Both the position numbers and the translations under genes were made by a program. A model generated the notes under the pieces. The model was not told the origin of the DNA. It worked only from the letters and a program-made list of their open reading frames with translations, and made no database searches. From Croceivirga radicis (GTDB taxonomy: Bacteria > Bacteroidota > Bacteroidia > Flavobacteriales > Flavobacteriaceae), in the NCBI RefSeq assembly GCF_002072105.2, contig NZ_MTBC01000002.1:248001-312000 (forward strand): 64,000 nt of DNA, written 5' to 3'. This document shows positions 9,698-16,747 of the stretch, piece after piece. Numbering within the stretch: position 1 is the stretch's first letter; each line of letters starts with the position of its first letter.

Positions 9698-11077
9698 ATG
9701 AAAAACACTGCTCGTACCATGCTATATGGTGCTCTAGTAACCTGCCTTTTTTTTTCTTGTAAACAAGAAGAAAAGTCCGCCATTCCATGGCAACCACTAT
9801 TTAACGGTGAAAACCTAGAAGGGTTTGTTAAAAAGGGAGGCAATGCGGAATATACCGTGATGGATAATTCCATTGTGGGCACCACAAAGCACAACACCCC
9901 CAACACATTTTTAACAACAACCAAATTGTACGGAGATTTCATCTTGGAGCTCGAGGTAAAATTAGATTCCAGTATGAATTCTGGTATACAAATAAGAAGT
10001 AACAGTATCCCACAATATATGGATGGTAGGGTACATGGTTATCAAATAGAAATTGATCCATCTAACCGTGCTTGGAGTGGTGGAGTGTATGATGAAGCAA
10101 GAAGAGGTTGGCTTCATAATGTAGCAGACAACCCAAAAGCCCAAGAGGCATTTGACAGAAAAGGTTGGAACCATTACCGTATAGAGGCAATAGGCGATAC
10201 CCTAAAAACATGGGTCAATGGTGTGCCGGTAGCACATTTGCTAGATGATAAAACAGCTGAAGGATTTATAGCCTTGCAAGTACATAGTATAGATAAAGCC
10301 CAAAAAGCGGGTACGCAAGTGCAATGGAGAAATTTAAATATATTAACCGATAATCTATCCGAATACAGTAAGCCTTCGCCATTACCACTTAAGCAAACCA
10401 AAAATCAATTAACGGATGGAGAAAAGCAAGCGGGTTGGCAATTGCTTTGGGATGGTAAGACAACCAATGGTTGGAAAGGAGCAAAACTGGATAGTTTTCC
10501 CGATAAAGGATGGGAGATAACAGATGGTACCCTTAAAGTTTTGGAAACCGGAGGTGGTGAGTCTACCGCTGGCGGCGATATTATTACTACAGATACTTAT
10601 GCCAATTTTGAGTTTAAAGTAGACTTTAAAATTACGGAAGGCGCAAATAGCGGTATAAAATACTATGTGGACCCAGAGTTGAATAAGGGTGAAGGTTCCG
10701 CAATTGGATTGGAATTTCAAATTTTGGATGATGCTAGACACCCAGATGCCAAATTGGGTAATCATGAGGGTAGCCGAACAATGGGCTCTTTGTACGATTT
10801 AATCAAAGCAGACGAAAACAAGTTGGTTTACCCTATTGGTGAATGGAATACAGCTCATATTGTGGCTAGGGACAATAAAGTGACACACTACCTTAACCAT
10901 CAAAAAATAGTGGAGTATGAACGGGGTTCAGATGCTTATAAACAATTGGTGAACGAAAGTAAGTATGCCAAATGGCCAAGTTTTGGCATGGTAGAGGCGG
11001 GTCCGATCTTATTACAAGACCATGGGCATGAGGTTTATTTCAAAAACATAAAAATCTTACCTATTTCAACCAAATAA
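9698..11077 (+). CDS. Lipoprotein with two DUF1080 (3-keto-disaccharide hydrolase) domains
   Basis: A 459-residue lipoprotein: ATG 9698 gives a signal peptide with lipobox FFSC (Cys21), while the in-frame ATG at 9665 adds a polar leader and is unlikely. Two concanavalin-like DUF1080 domains follow, the first from PWQPLFNGENLEGF (about 32-215) and the second from GWQLLWDGKTTNGW (about 255-455); both carry the LF/LW-(N/D)G-x-x-x-x-G/W family start. The family is now named for hydrolysis of 3-keto-glycosides. The stop is 2 bases before an exported Gfo/Idh/MocA oxidoreductase gene, so the two are surely cotranscribed and probably oxidise and cleave the same sugar. The natural glycoside is not evident. 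Confidence 0.88.
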   Translation: MKNTARTMLYGALVTCLFFSCKQEEKSAIPWQPLFNGENLEGFVKKGGNAEYTVMDNSIVGTTKHNTPNTFLTTTKLYGDFILELEVKLDSSMNSGIQIRSNSIPQYMDGRVHGYQIEIDPSNRAWSGGVYDEARRGWLHNVADNPKAQEAFDRKGWNHYRIEAIGDTLKTWVNGVPVAHLLDDKTAEGFIALQVHSIDKAQKAGTQVQWRNLNILTDNLSEYSKPSPLPLKQTKNQLTDGEKQAGWQLLWDGKTTNGWKGAKLDSFPDKGWEITDGTLKVLETGGGESTAGGDIITTDTYANFEFKVDFKITEGANSGIKYYVDPELNKGEGSAIGLEFQILDDARHPDAKLGNHEGSRTMGSLYDLIKADENKLVYPIGEWNTAHIVARDNKVTHYLNHQKIVEYERGSDAYKQLVNESKYAKWPSFGMVEAGPILLQDHGHEVYFKNIKILPISTK

Positions 11078-11079
11078 TT

Positions 11080-12396
11080 ATGAGTACAAGAAGAAATTTT
11101 ATTAAAAAAAGCGGGGTAGGGGCTATAGGTTTAAGTGTAATGCCTCAGATTAACACAGCTAATTGGTTATCTCCAAACGAACAAATAAATTGTGCGGTTA
11201 TAGGGGTGCGTAGTAGGGCAAAGGCTCATGTAATAGCTATAAATGCAGACCCCAACGCAAAAATACTATACAATTGTGATGTAGATACAAAGATTTTAAA
11301 AGACCACTCCCAATGGTGCTTAGAAGAAATTGGTTATGTGCCAAAAGAAAGTACGGATTTTAGATTGGTTTTAGAAGATAAGGATGTAGATGCGGTCTTT
11401 ATTGCTACACCAGAACATTGGCACGCACCAATGGCCATAATGGCTTTACAGGCAGGTAAACATGTTTATGTAGAGAAACCCTGTAGCCATAACCCGTGGG
11501 AAAATGATTTGCTCATGCAGGCCCAGAAGAAATATGGTAAAAAAGTTCAGATGGGCAACCAACAACGTTCTGCACAGACATCAATTAGCGCAATTGGGGA
11601 TATTAAAAAAGGTATTATTGGTGAGGTATATAAAGGAGAAGCGTACTATTCTAACAACCGGGGTAGTATAGGAATTGGCCAAGAAGTACAAGTTCCCGAA
11701 CATCTTAATTGGGATTTATGGCAAGGGCCTGCTCCTAGAGAGAATTTTAGAGACAATGTTCATCCGTACAACTGGCATTGGTTCAAGACTTGGGGTACTG
11801 GAGAAATACATAACAATGGTACCCACGAAATAGATATCTGTAGATGGGCGTTGGGGGTAGATCTACCTACAACGGTTACATCTTTTGGTGGTAAATATAC
11901 GTTTCAAGACGATTGGCAATTTGTAGATAATCAACAAGTAACCTATACTTTTCCAAATAATAAATTTATAACATGGACGGGACATAGTAGAGGTATAATG
12001 AAACCAGAAAGACCTGGCCGTGGAGCTGTACTATATGGTAGTAAGGGTACAATAGAGTTGGATCGTAATTTTTACAAATTGTATGATTTAGGTGGTAATT
12101 TGATTAAACTAGAGAATGAGCCCAATCAAAGCGCTACAACAAATACCCAAGGAATAGGCGGTTTGGACGTAAACCATGTGGGGAACTTTTTTAAAGCGAT
12201 TAGAGAAGATGTATCGTTGCATTCAGATATTCAAGATGCCGCTGTTTCTACCCAATTATGCCATTTAGGAAATATGGCGCAAGAGGCTGGTGAAACTTTG
12301 AAAATTGATGCGGTCACCGGTAAAATCAGCAATAATAAAAAAGTAATGGAGCACTGGAAGCGCGATTATGAAAAGGGCTGGGAACCTAAACTATAA
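11080..12396 (+). CDS. Tat-exported Gfo/Idh/MocA family oxidoreductase
   Basis: A 438-residue NAD(P)-dependent sugar oxidoreductase. The N-terminus carries a twin-arginine signal (RRNFIKKSGVGAIG, Arg4-Arg5), so it is exported folded with its cofactor. The Rossmann fold follows (CAVIGVRSRAKAHVIAI), then the dinucleotide/catalytic motif VEKPCSHNPWE and a C-terminal dimer-type alpha/beta domain with HNNGTHEIDICRWALG. It starts 2 bases after the double-DUF1080 gene, and together they fit an oxidation (C3 keto formation) plus cleavage route for glycosides. A 14-bp inverted repeat follows at 12422. An alternative is inositol or glucose-fructose type chemistry; the exact substrate is unknown. Confidence 0.9.
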   Translation: MSTRRNFIKKSGVGAIGLSVMPQINTANWLSPNEQINCAVIGVRSRAKAHVIAINADPNAKILYNCDVDTKILKDHSQWCLEEIGYVPKESTDFRLVLEDKDVDAVFIATPEHWHAPMAIMALQAGKHVYVEKPCSHNPWENDLLMQAQKKYGKKVQMGNQQRSAQTSISAIGDIKKGIIGEVYKGEAYYSNNRGSIGIGQEVQVPEHLNWDLWQGPAPRENFRDNVHPYNWHWFKTWGTGEIHNNGTHEIDICRWALGVDLPTTVTSFGGKYTFQDDWQFVDNQQVTYTFPNNKFITWTGHSRGIMKPERPGRGAVLYGSKGTIELDRNFYKLYDLGGNLIKLENEPNQSATTNTQGIGGLDVNHVGNFFKAIREDVSLHSDIQDAAVSTQLCHLGNMAQEAGETLKIDAVTGKISNNKKVMEHWKRDYEKGWEPKL

Positions 12397-12421
12397 TACC
12401 ATTTAGCTAGCAAATACTAAA

Positions 12422-12460
12422 TTTCTTGGGTAAACTGTGATTATGGGTTTACCCAAGAAA
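12422..12460. terminator. Inverted repeat, putative bidirectional terminator
   Basis: A perfect 14-bp inverted repeat (12422-12435 with 12447-12460, 11-base loop) separates the convergent oxidoreductase and LysR genes. The right arm lies inside the last codons of the LysR gene. There is no strong T tract on either strand, so terminator function is likely but not certain. Confidence 0.55.
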
Positions 12461-13361
12461 AATGTTGCTGGTTAATGGTATCTTTCTGTTCATGAATGTA
12501 CGTAACAAAAGCCTTTGCTACTGGTGAAAGTTTTTTCTTTTTAAGATAAACTAAATTCCATTCTGTAGTAATAGGCAACCCTTTATAAGGTATAATGGCT
12601 ATCTGGCCCATTTCTACGGCGTTTTTTATACCTATCATTGGCATAATACTATATCCTAAACCGGCAATAACAGCTTGCTTTAAAGCTTCGTTAGAAGTAA
12701 GTTCAATTTTCTTCTTTACTGCAAGGTTTTGTTTTTTAATAAAACTTTCCATGGCATTTCTTGTAGCAGAGCCATATTCTCTAAATAGTAGTGGTTCGTT
12801 TTCCAAAACCTTTTTCTTAGGAGTTTTGCTTAAGGCCTGTCTAAGTGTGCCTCCAACCAAGTAAAGTTCGTTTTTTAAAAGGGGAATGCTTACCAAGTCT
12901 AAATGCTCAGGTAAAACAGATACCAATGCAAAGTCTACATTGTTTTGTTCTAAATCTTCTACCACCCTTAATTTGTTGGTTACATCCATCTTAAAATCTA
13001 TAGCAGGATGGTTGTTTACAAACCCAGATAAATAATAGGGCATCACATATTTTCCTGTAGAAACTACCGCAATAGACAAATTGCCGGCCAATCTGCCTTG
13101 GTGTATGTCTATTTTCTGGTTTATTTGGTCATATTTAACCAAAATATCTCTTGCTTCATTTGCAATTTCTTCTCCAAATGGAGTAACATAAAGTTTTCTG
13201 CCAATAACTTCTGTTAGTGGAATTGGAAACTGTTCTTGTAGTTTTTTTAGTTGAATTGAAACAGCCGGTTGGGTTAGGTGCAATGCTTCGGAAGCCTTTG
13301 TTATACTGCCTTGGTTAACTACTTCTACAAAAATTTGTAATTGATGAAAAGTAAAATGCAT
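12441..13361 (-). CDS. LysR-family transcriptional regulator
   Basis: A 306-residue LysR regulator. The N-terminal winged helix-turn-helix is clear (FHQLQIFVEVVNQGSITKAS ... LTQPAVSIQLKKLQ, residues 4-45), followed by a linker helix and a periplasmic-binding-like effector domain (about 90-295). It is divergent from a small operon ending in an SbtA-type bicarbonate transporter, the usual placement of a LysR regulator next to its target; the CbbR/CmpR group of LysR proteins controls inorganic-carbon genes. An AT-rich dyad lies in the 83-base gap. Its 3' end forms part of the hairpin at 12422-12460. The effector is unknown. Confidence 0.92.
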   Translation of the reverse strand: MHFTFHQLQIFVEVVNQGSITKASEALHLTQPAVSIQLKKLQEQFPIPLTEVIGRKLYVTPFGEEIANEARDILVKYDQINQKIDIHQGRLAGNLSIAVVSTGKYVMPYYLSGFVNNHPAIDFKMDVTNKLRVVEDLEQNNVDFALVSVLPEHLDLVSIPLLKNELYLVGGTLRQALSKTPKKKVLENEPLLFREYGSATRNAMESFIKKQNLAVKKKIELTSNEALKQAVIAGLGYSIMPMIGIKNAVEMGQIAIIPYKGLPITTEWNLVYLKKKKLSPVAKAFVTYIHEQKDTINQQHFSWVNP

Positions 13362-13367
13362 TAAATA

Positions 13368-13389
13368 TTATTAATGTTTATCATAATAA
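13368..13389. promoter_or_regulatory. Candidate LysR binding dyad
   Basis: TTATTA (13368-13373) and TAATAA (13384-13389) form a dyad with a 10-base spacer, starting 7 bases upstream of the LysR start codon and lying between it and the bicarbonate-transporter operon. It fits the loose T-N11-A dyad pattern of LysR sites, but the region is very AT-rich, so chance is a real alternative. Confidence 0.35.
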
Positions 13390-13444
13390 ATATAAATAAA
13401 AATTAATGAAATTCTACCTGCATATTTGCAAGCAAAAAGCAATA

Positions 13445-13663
13445 ATGCGAATTGTAAAAGTGCACAAACAAGAAAGGGGGTTATATCGTTTTCAGTACCA
13501 AAAGGCAGAAACCAATAAATGGTTATTCTGGATGGCCTTCATGGGATTACTGCTGCTAGTTATGGTGTTGGCAACTTTTATACAATCTCCCATGCAGCCT
13601 TTTCTAATTAAGGCTGGTTTAATACTCTTTCTATTAACAATCATAAAAACAAAAACTATTTAA
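13445..13663 (+). CDS. Small membrane protein of the sbtA operon
   Basis: A 72-residue protein with a basic N-terminal segment and two predicted membrane helices (about 31-49 and 53-68). ATG 13445 is preferred: an upstream in-frame ATG at 13406 precedes a TATTTG-like promoter element and adds a 13-residue leader. It is the first gene of a three-gene operon with a 94-residue soluble protein and an SbtA-type transporter (gaps of 11 and 17 bases). I do not recognise a family. By position it may be an accessory or regulatory subunit of the transporter; that is inference. Confidence 0.65.
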   Translation: MRIVKVHKQERGLYRFQYQKAETNKWLFWMAFMGLLLLVMVLATFIQSPMQPFLIKAGLILFLLTIIKTKTI

Positions 13664-13674
13664 TTCTTTAAACT

Positions 13675-13959
13675 ATGGTACAAACAAAAACAGAAATTAA
13701 ATTGGTAAACGGAACATTTACCGTTTCAGAGGCAACAGATTTATTGGTGTCTTTATTGGAGGAGAAAATCAATTTTCACAAACTACACCGTCTTTCTATG
13801 GGAGAGCGTTTTCCGGATTCCGATACGGATTATGATGACACGCGTATACATGAATTGATGCATGAGCGTACTCGGGTTAAAAATCTCTATAAGGAGATTC
13901 AAGATCCCTTGGCAAAACTTAAGATAGAAGGTACTTTAAGTATAACCATTGAAGATTAA
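13675..13959 (+). CDS. Small acidic soluble protein of the sbtA operon
   Basis: A 94-residue cytosolic protein without signal or membrane segment. The sequence alternates a short beta start (TEIKLVNGTFTVSEA), two charged helices (about 20-38 and 55-80, the second with ELMHERTRVKNLYKEI) and a beta end (LKIEGTLSITIED). It does not resemble the PII-like protein SbtB that usually accompanies SbtA: there is no T-loop-like region and the length is shorter. It sits 17 bases before the transporter gene, so a role in controlling or assembling the transporter is plausible. Family not recognised. Confidence 0.75.
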   Translation: MVQTKTEIKLVNGTFTVSEATDLLVSLLEEKINFHKLHRLSMGERFPDSDTDYDDTRIHELMHERTRVKNLYKEIQDPLAKLKIEGTLSITIED

Positions 13960-13976
13960 AAAAATACAGGCAATAA

Positions 13977-14939
13977 ATGGATTTGCACTTACTATTTGAT
14001 AATTTAACAAACCCAGCACTTTTATTTTTTGTTTTAGGTATTTTGGCTTCGCAAGTTAAAAGCGATTTAGAAATACCTCCTAACTCCTCTAAATTTATCT
14101 CGTTATACTTATTGTTGGCAATTGGTTTTAAAGGCGGTCAAGAGTTGGCGCATAGTGTGTATAATGTAGAAATAACCTATGCAATAATAGCGGGCGTTTT
14201 ACTGGCTTTATTGGTACCTGTTTATACGTATTTTGTATTAAGGTTAAAATTCTCCGTAGAGAATGCTGGTGCTATTGCAGCTGCATATGGTTCTGTAAGC
14301 GCGGTTACGTTTGTTACCGCCGTGAGTTTTTTAGAGTTGGAAGGGATAGCGTTTGGCGGGCATATGGTTGCTGTAATGGCGTTAATGGAGGCCCCATCAA
14401 TAATTATTGGGGTTTTATTGATGCGCCTTTATTCTAATGGGAAAAAATCTAAAAAAGAATTTTTAAATCTATTTACCCATGCCATAACCAACGGTAGTGT
14501 TTTATTGATTTTAGGTAGTTTGTGCATTGGTTATGTGGCAAGTGATGCTCAGGCAGAGGGCATTAAACCATTTACCACGGATATTTTTAAAGGCTTTTTA
14601 GCGGTATTCTTATTGGATATGGGTATTACTAGTGGTAAAAAAATTGGTGCTTTACTAAAAAAGGGTTGGTTTGCATTAGTCTTTTCTATTGTAATTCCTA
14701 TTATAAATGGCGTGCTTATAGCAAAATTGTCTGGTTTGTTCTTAACACAAGACGGAGACCGATTTTTATTGTCAATTTTAGCGGCGAGTGCTTCATATAT
14801 AGCAGTACCTGCCGCTATGCGAATTGCGGCTCCAAAGGCAAATCCAAGTTTGTACTTGCCTATGGCGTTGGCTATTACGTTTCCTTTTAATATTACCTTG
14901 GGAATGCCACTTTATATGTTCATGATAACTATGACATAG
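13977..14939 (+). CDS. sbtA: Sodium-dependent bicarbonate transporter family permease (SbtA-like, DUF897)
   Basis: A 320-residue inner-membrane protein of about 10 helices. It matches cyanobacterial SbtA in overall layout and in the conserved segments NPALLFFVLGILASQVKSDL, AIGFKGGQEL, YGSVSAVTFVTAV and, near the end, ILAASASYIAVPAAMRIA with ANPSLYLP. The central cytosolic loop of cyanobacterial SbtA is shortened here. The family cotransports Na+ and HCO3-. In a heterotroph it would supply bicarbonate for anaplerotic carboxylases or pH control. It is the last gene of the LysR-linked operon and is followed by a good intrinsic terminator at 15071. No SbtB gene is seen in the window. Confidence 0.85.
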   Translation: MDLHLLFDNLTNPALLFFVLGILASQVKSDLEIPPNSSKFISLYLLLAIGFKGGQELAHSVYNVEITYAIIAGVLLALLVPVYTYFVLRLKFSVENAGAIAAAYGSVSAVTFVTAVSFLELEGIAFGGHMVAVMALMEAPSIIIGVLLMRLYSNGKKSKKEFLNLFTHAITNGSVLLILGSLCIGYVASDAQAEGIKPFTTDIFKGFLAVFLLDMGITSGKKIGALLKKGWFALVFSIVIPIINGVLIAKLSGLFLTQDGDRFLLSILAASASYIAVPAAMRIAAPKANPSLYLPMALAITFPFNITLGMPLYMFMITMT

Positions 14940-15070
14940 CTAAATATAAAACAATGTAACAGCCCAATTTTGGTCGGAAATTTAACCGAACAAAGAAATT
15001 TTAAACGCTTTGGGTAAAACTTATTTTAATCTATAGGCTAGATATTTAATACGAATTCTAGTAGTATGTA

Positions 15071-15107
15071 AATCCCTTGATTACTGTTGTGTTTTCAAGG
15101 GATTTTT
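15071..15107 (+). terminator. Intrinsic terminator of the sbtA operon
   Basis: A perfect 10-bp stem, AATCCCTTGA (15071-15080) with TCAAGGGATT (15095-15104), has a 14-base loop and runs into a T tract. It lies 132 bases after the sbtA stop. Confidence 0.85.
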
Positions 15108-15172
15108 CATTGGTACAAAGGTTAACTGAATTATAATCACTTATTTAGTAGCAAATTAAAAGGTTATAAAAA

Positions 15173-16375
15173 ATGGGTGAAGTATCTGGCTTAAACTTAT
15201 TCCACAACGAGATTTCTTGTTACAAAAAGTTAGATTTTCAATTTGTAGGTAATTTAAAAGCCCGGCCGTTTAATGCCAAGGCATTTTATACTGTATTGGT
15301 GCCCGAATTGAAAAATTTAGATCCTTTGAATCTCAATTTAATTTCTGATACCGAACTAGAAATAAGCTTTCCACAAACTAAAAATGTTACTATAGAATTG
15401 GATAGTTATAACTTGGAATCAATTGAAGGTGCTGTTGTCATCCATGCAAAGGCATTGACGGGTGGTCTTTATAAAATTTTAGCATTGTTCTCGGTACTGG
15501 GGCATGAGGTTGTGATAGATTGGAAAGGGAAGCATCATTTTTATAATTCGGAAACAATTCGTAATTATAATTTTGGACATTATCACTACACGATTAATTG
15601 CAAGGCAGATTCCGTTTTTACTTATATAGAAAAGGTTGTAAATGAATTTAAATTTAGTAATGATTATTGGCAACTTAATTTGTTTTTAGATGATTTAGAA
15701 ATAGAAATAAACAACCATTCTAGTACTTTAAATAAAAAGTCCAATAGTAAAGTTGATCCTTTACTTTCAATAACCATTAAAGAATCGCAATTGCCCTTAA
15801 GTACTGCTCAAGATGCAACATTTAAGCAAGATCAAAGTTATTATTTCTTAAACGTACCCGTAAAGAAGGCAATTGGTATAATTGATAGCTTAACAAAGGA
15901 GTTGTCCAGTTTTGGAGTAACAAATTATTTGGTTGTTTTTGATCCTATAAATCATCCATATTATGATTTTAGCGCAACTATTGCTAATGTAGACTTAGAT
16001 AAAGTACTAGCGTATTTAAAACAATCCAGCGAGAGGGTAAACGGAAGACAAATTATTTTTGGAATAGAACAACTGGATAATAATGGATTTCTTGTTAAGC
16101 GTAGTTATATTGCCGAACCAATAGAAGATACTATTGTTATTACCCAAGGCGATATTACCCAAGGTCATATTTTTTTGGGAACCAGCTATCACGAAAGGTT
16201 ATATGAAACTTTATCAAGGGTAATAGCCAAAAATTTCTGTCCTTGTTACTTACAAACCGAAAATGATCCATTCTATATTTTGCATAAGAATGATGATGAC
16301 TTGGAACTGATTGAACGTTATCTCAAGACCTTTACGGGGTTTAGCTCTTGGTTTAGGGGATTTAAAAAGATATAA
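15173..16375 (+). CDS. Uncharacterised 400-residue soluble protein
   Basis: No signal peptide, membrane helix or recognised motif. The protein is mixed alpha/beta, rich in Asn, Asp and aromatic residues, and ends in a basic tail RGFKKI. The two halves share a similar rhythm of beta strands and amphipathic helices, but I cannot show an internal duplication by eye. The gene stands alone between the sbtA terminator and the tRNA pair, on the strand opposite to the tRNAs, with about 230 bases of upstream DNA of its own. Its base composition is slightly more AT-rich than its neighbours, and tRNA flanks are common insertion points, so a horizontally gained gene is possible. Function unknown. Confidence 0.8.
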   Translation: MGEVSGLNLFHNEISCYKKLDFQFVGNLKARPFNAKAFYTVLVPELKNLDPLNLNLISDTELEISFPQTKNVTIELDSYNLESIEGAVVIHAKALTGGLYKILALFSVLGHEVVIDWKGKHHFYNSETIRNYNFGHYHYTINCKADSVFTYIEKVVNEFKFSNDYWQLNLFLDDLEIEINNHSSTLNKKSNSKVDPLLSITIKESQLPLSTAQDATFKQDQSYYFLNVPVKKAIGIIDSLTKELSSFGVTNYLVVFDPINHPYYDFSATIANVDLDKVLAYLKQSSERVNGRQIIFGIEQLDNNGFLVKRSYIAEPIEDTIVITQGDITQGHIFLGTSYHERLYETLSRVIAKNFCPCYLQTENDPFYILHKNDDDLELIERYLKTFTGFSSWFRGFKKI

Positions 16376-16376
16376 C

Positions 16377-16415
16377 AATAAAAAACCCTTCAAAATCTTA
16401 AAGATTAAGAAGGGT
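16377..16415 (-). terminator. Intrinsic terminator after tRNA-Leu
   Basis: The stem ACCCTTC (16385-16391) pairs with GAAGGGT (16409-16415), with an inner AATCTT/AAGATT pairing. On the minus strand it runs into TTTTTT. It may also end the orphan gene at 16375 on the plus strand. Confidence 0.75.
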
Positions 16416-16420
16416 CTTTG

Positions 16421-16505
16421 TACTCGGAGCGGGACTTGAACCCGCACGACCGCAATGGTCATTGGATTTTAAGTCCAACGTGTCTACCAATTCCACCATC
16501 CGAGC
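16421..16505 (-). tRNA. tRNA-Leu (anticodon TAA)
   Basis: An 85-base class II tRNA. The acceptor stem GCTCGGA pairs with TCCGAGT (one G-U) and is followed by discriminator A. The anticodon stem TTGGA/TCCAA encloses CTTAAAA with anticodon TAA; there is a long variable arm, and the T arm GCGGGTTCAAGTCCCGC. CCA is not encoded. It reads UUA (and UUG by wobble) leucine codons, which are heavily used in this AT-rich genome. Confidence 0.96.
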
Positions 16506-16507
16506 CT

Positions 16508-16552
16508 TTTGTAGGTTACCTAAAAATTTAGGTTGATAAAGTAACCTACAAA
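16508..16552. repeat. 12-bp inverted repeat between two tRNA genes
   Basis: TTTGTAGGTTAC (16508-16519) and GTAACCTACAAA (16541-16552) are perfect inverted copies, with a smaller nested palindrome CCTAAAAATTTAGG in the loop. The element starts 2 bases upstream of the tRNA-Leu 5' end and lies between it and the terminator after tRNA-Gly, where a promoter or processing signal for tRNA-Leu would be expected. Confidence 0.7.
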
Positions 16553-16570
16553 GCTGTTTGAACTTCAAAC

Positions 16571-16595
16571 AAAAAACGCTGCCACTCGAGCAGCG
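16571..16595 (-). terminator. Intrinsic terminator after tRNA-Gly
   Basis: On the minus strand the stem CGCTGC/GCAGCG (16577-16582 with 16590-16595, 7-base loop) is followed by TTTTTT. It lies just 5 bases past the tRNA-Gly 3' end and suggests that tRNA-Leu is transcribed separately. Confidence 0.8.
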
Positions 16596-16599
16596 CAAG

Positions 16600-16672
16600 A
16601 GCGAAAAACGGGATTCGAACCCGCGACCTCCACCTTGGCAAGGTGATGCTCTACCAACTGAGCTATTTTCGC
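16600..16672 (-). tRNA. tRNA-Gly (anticodon GCC)
   Basis: A 73-base tRNA: acceptor stem GCGAAAA/TTTTCGC, D arm AGCTCAGTTGGTAGAGC, anticodon loop TTGCCAA with anticodon GCC, T arm CGGGTTCGAATCCCG, and discriminator T (U73) as usual for bacterial tRNA-Gly. CCA is not encoded. It lies 75 bases after the mutS stop on the same strand. Confidence 0.96.
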
Positions 16673-16747
16673 ATGTTTAAGAACGTCATCGATTTTCCCG
16701 ATGCGGATGCAAATTTAATACAATTCTTTAAAATGCAAAGCAATTTT

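Noticed and set aside
14940-15172. Riboswitch upstream of the orphan gene
   Set aside because: The only clear structure is the sbtA terminator hairpin; no aptamer-like conserved element could be recognised.
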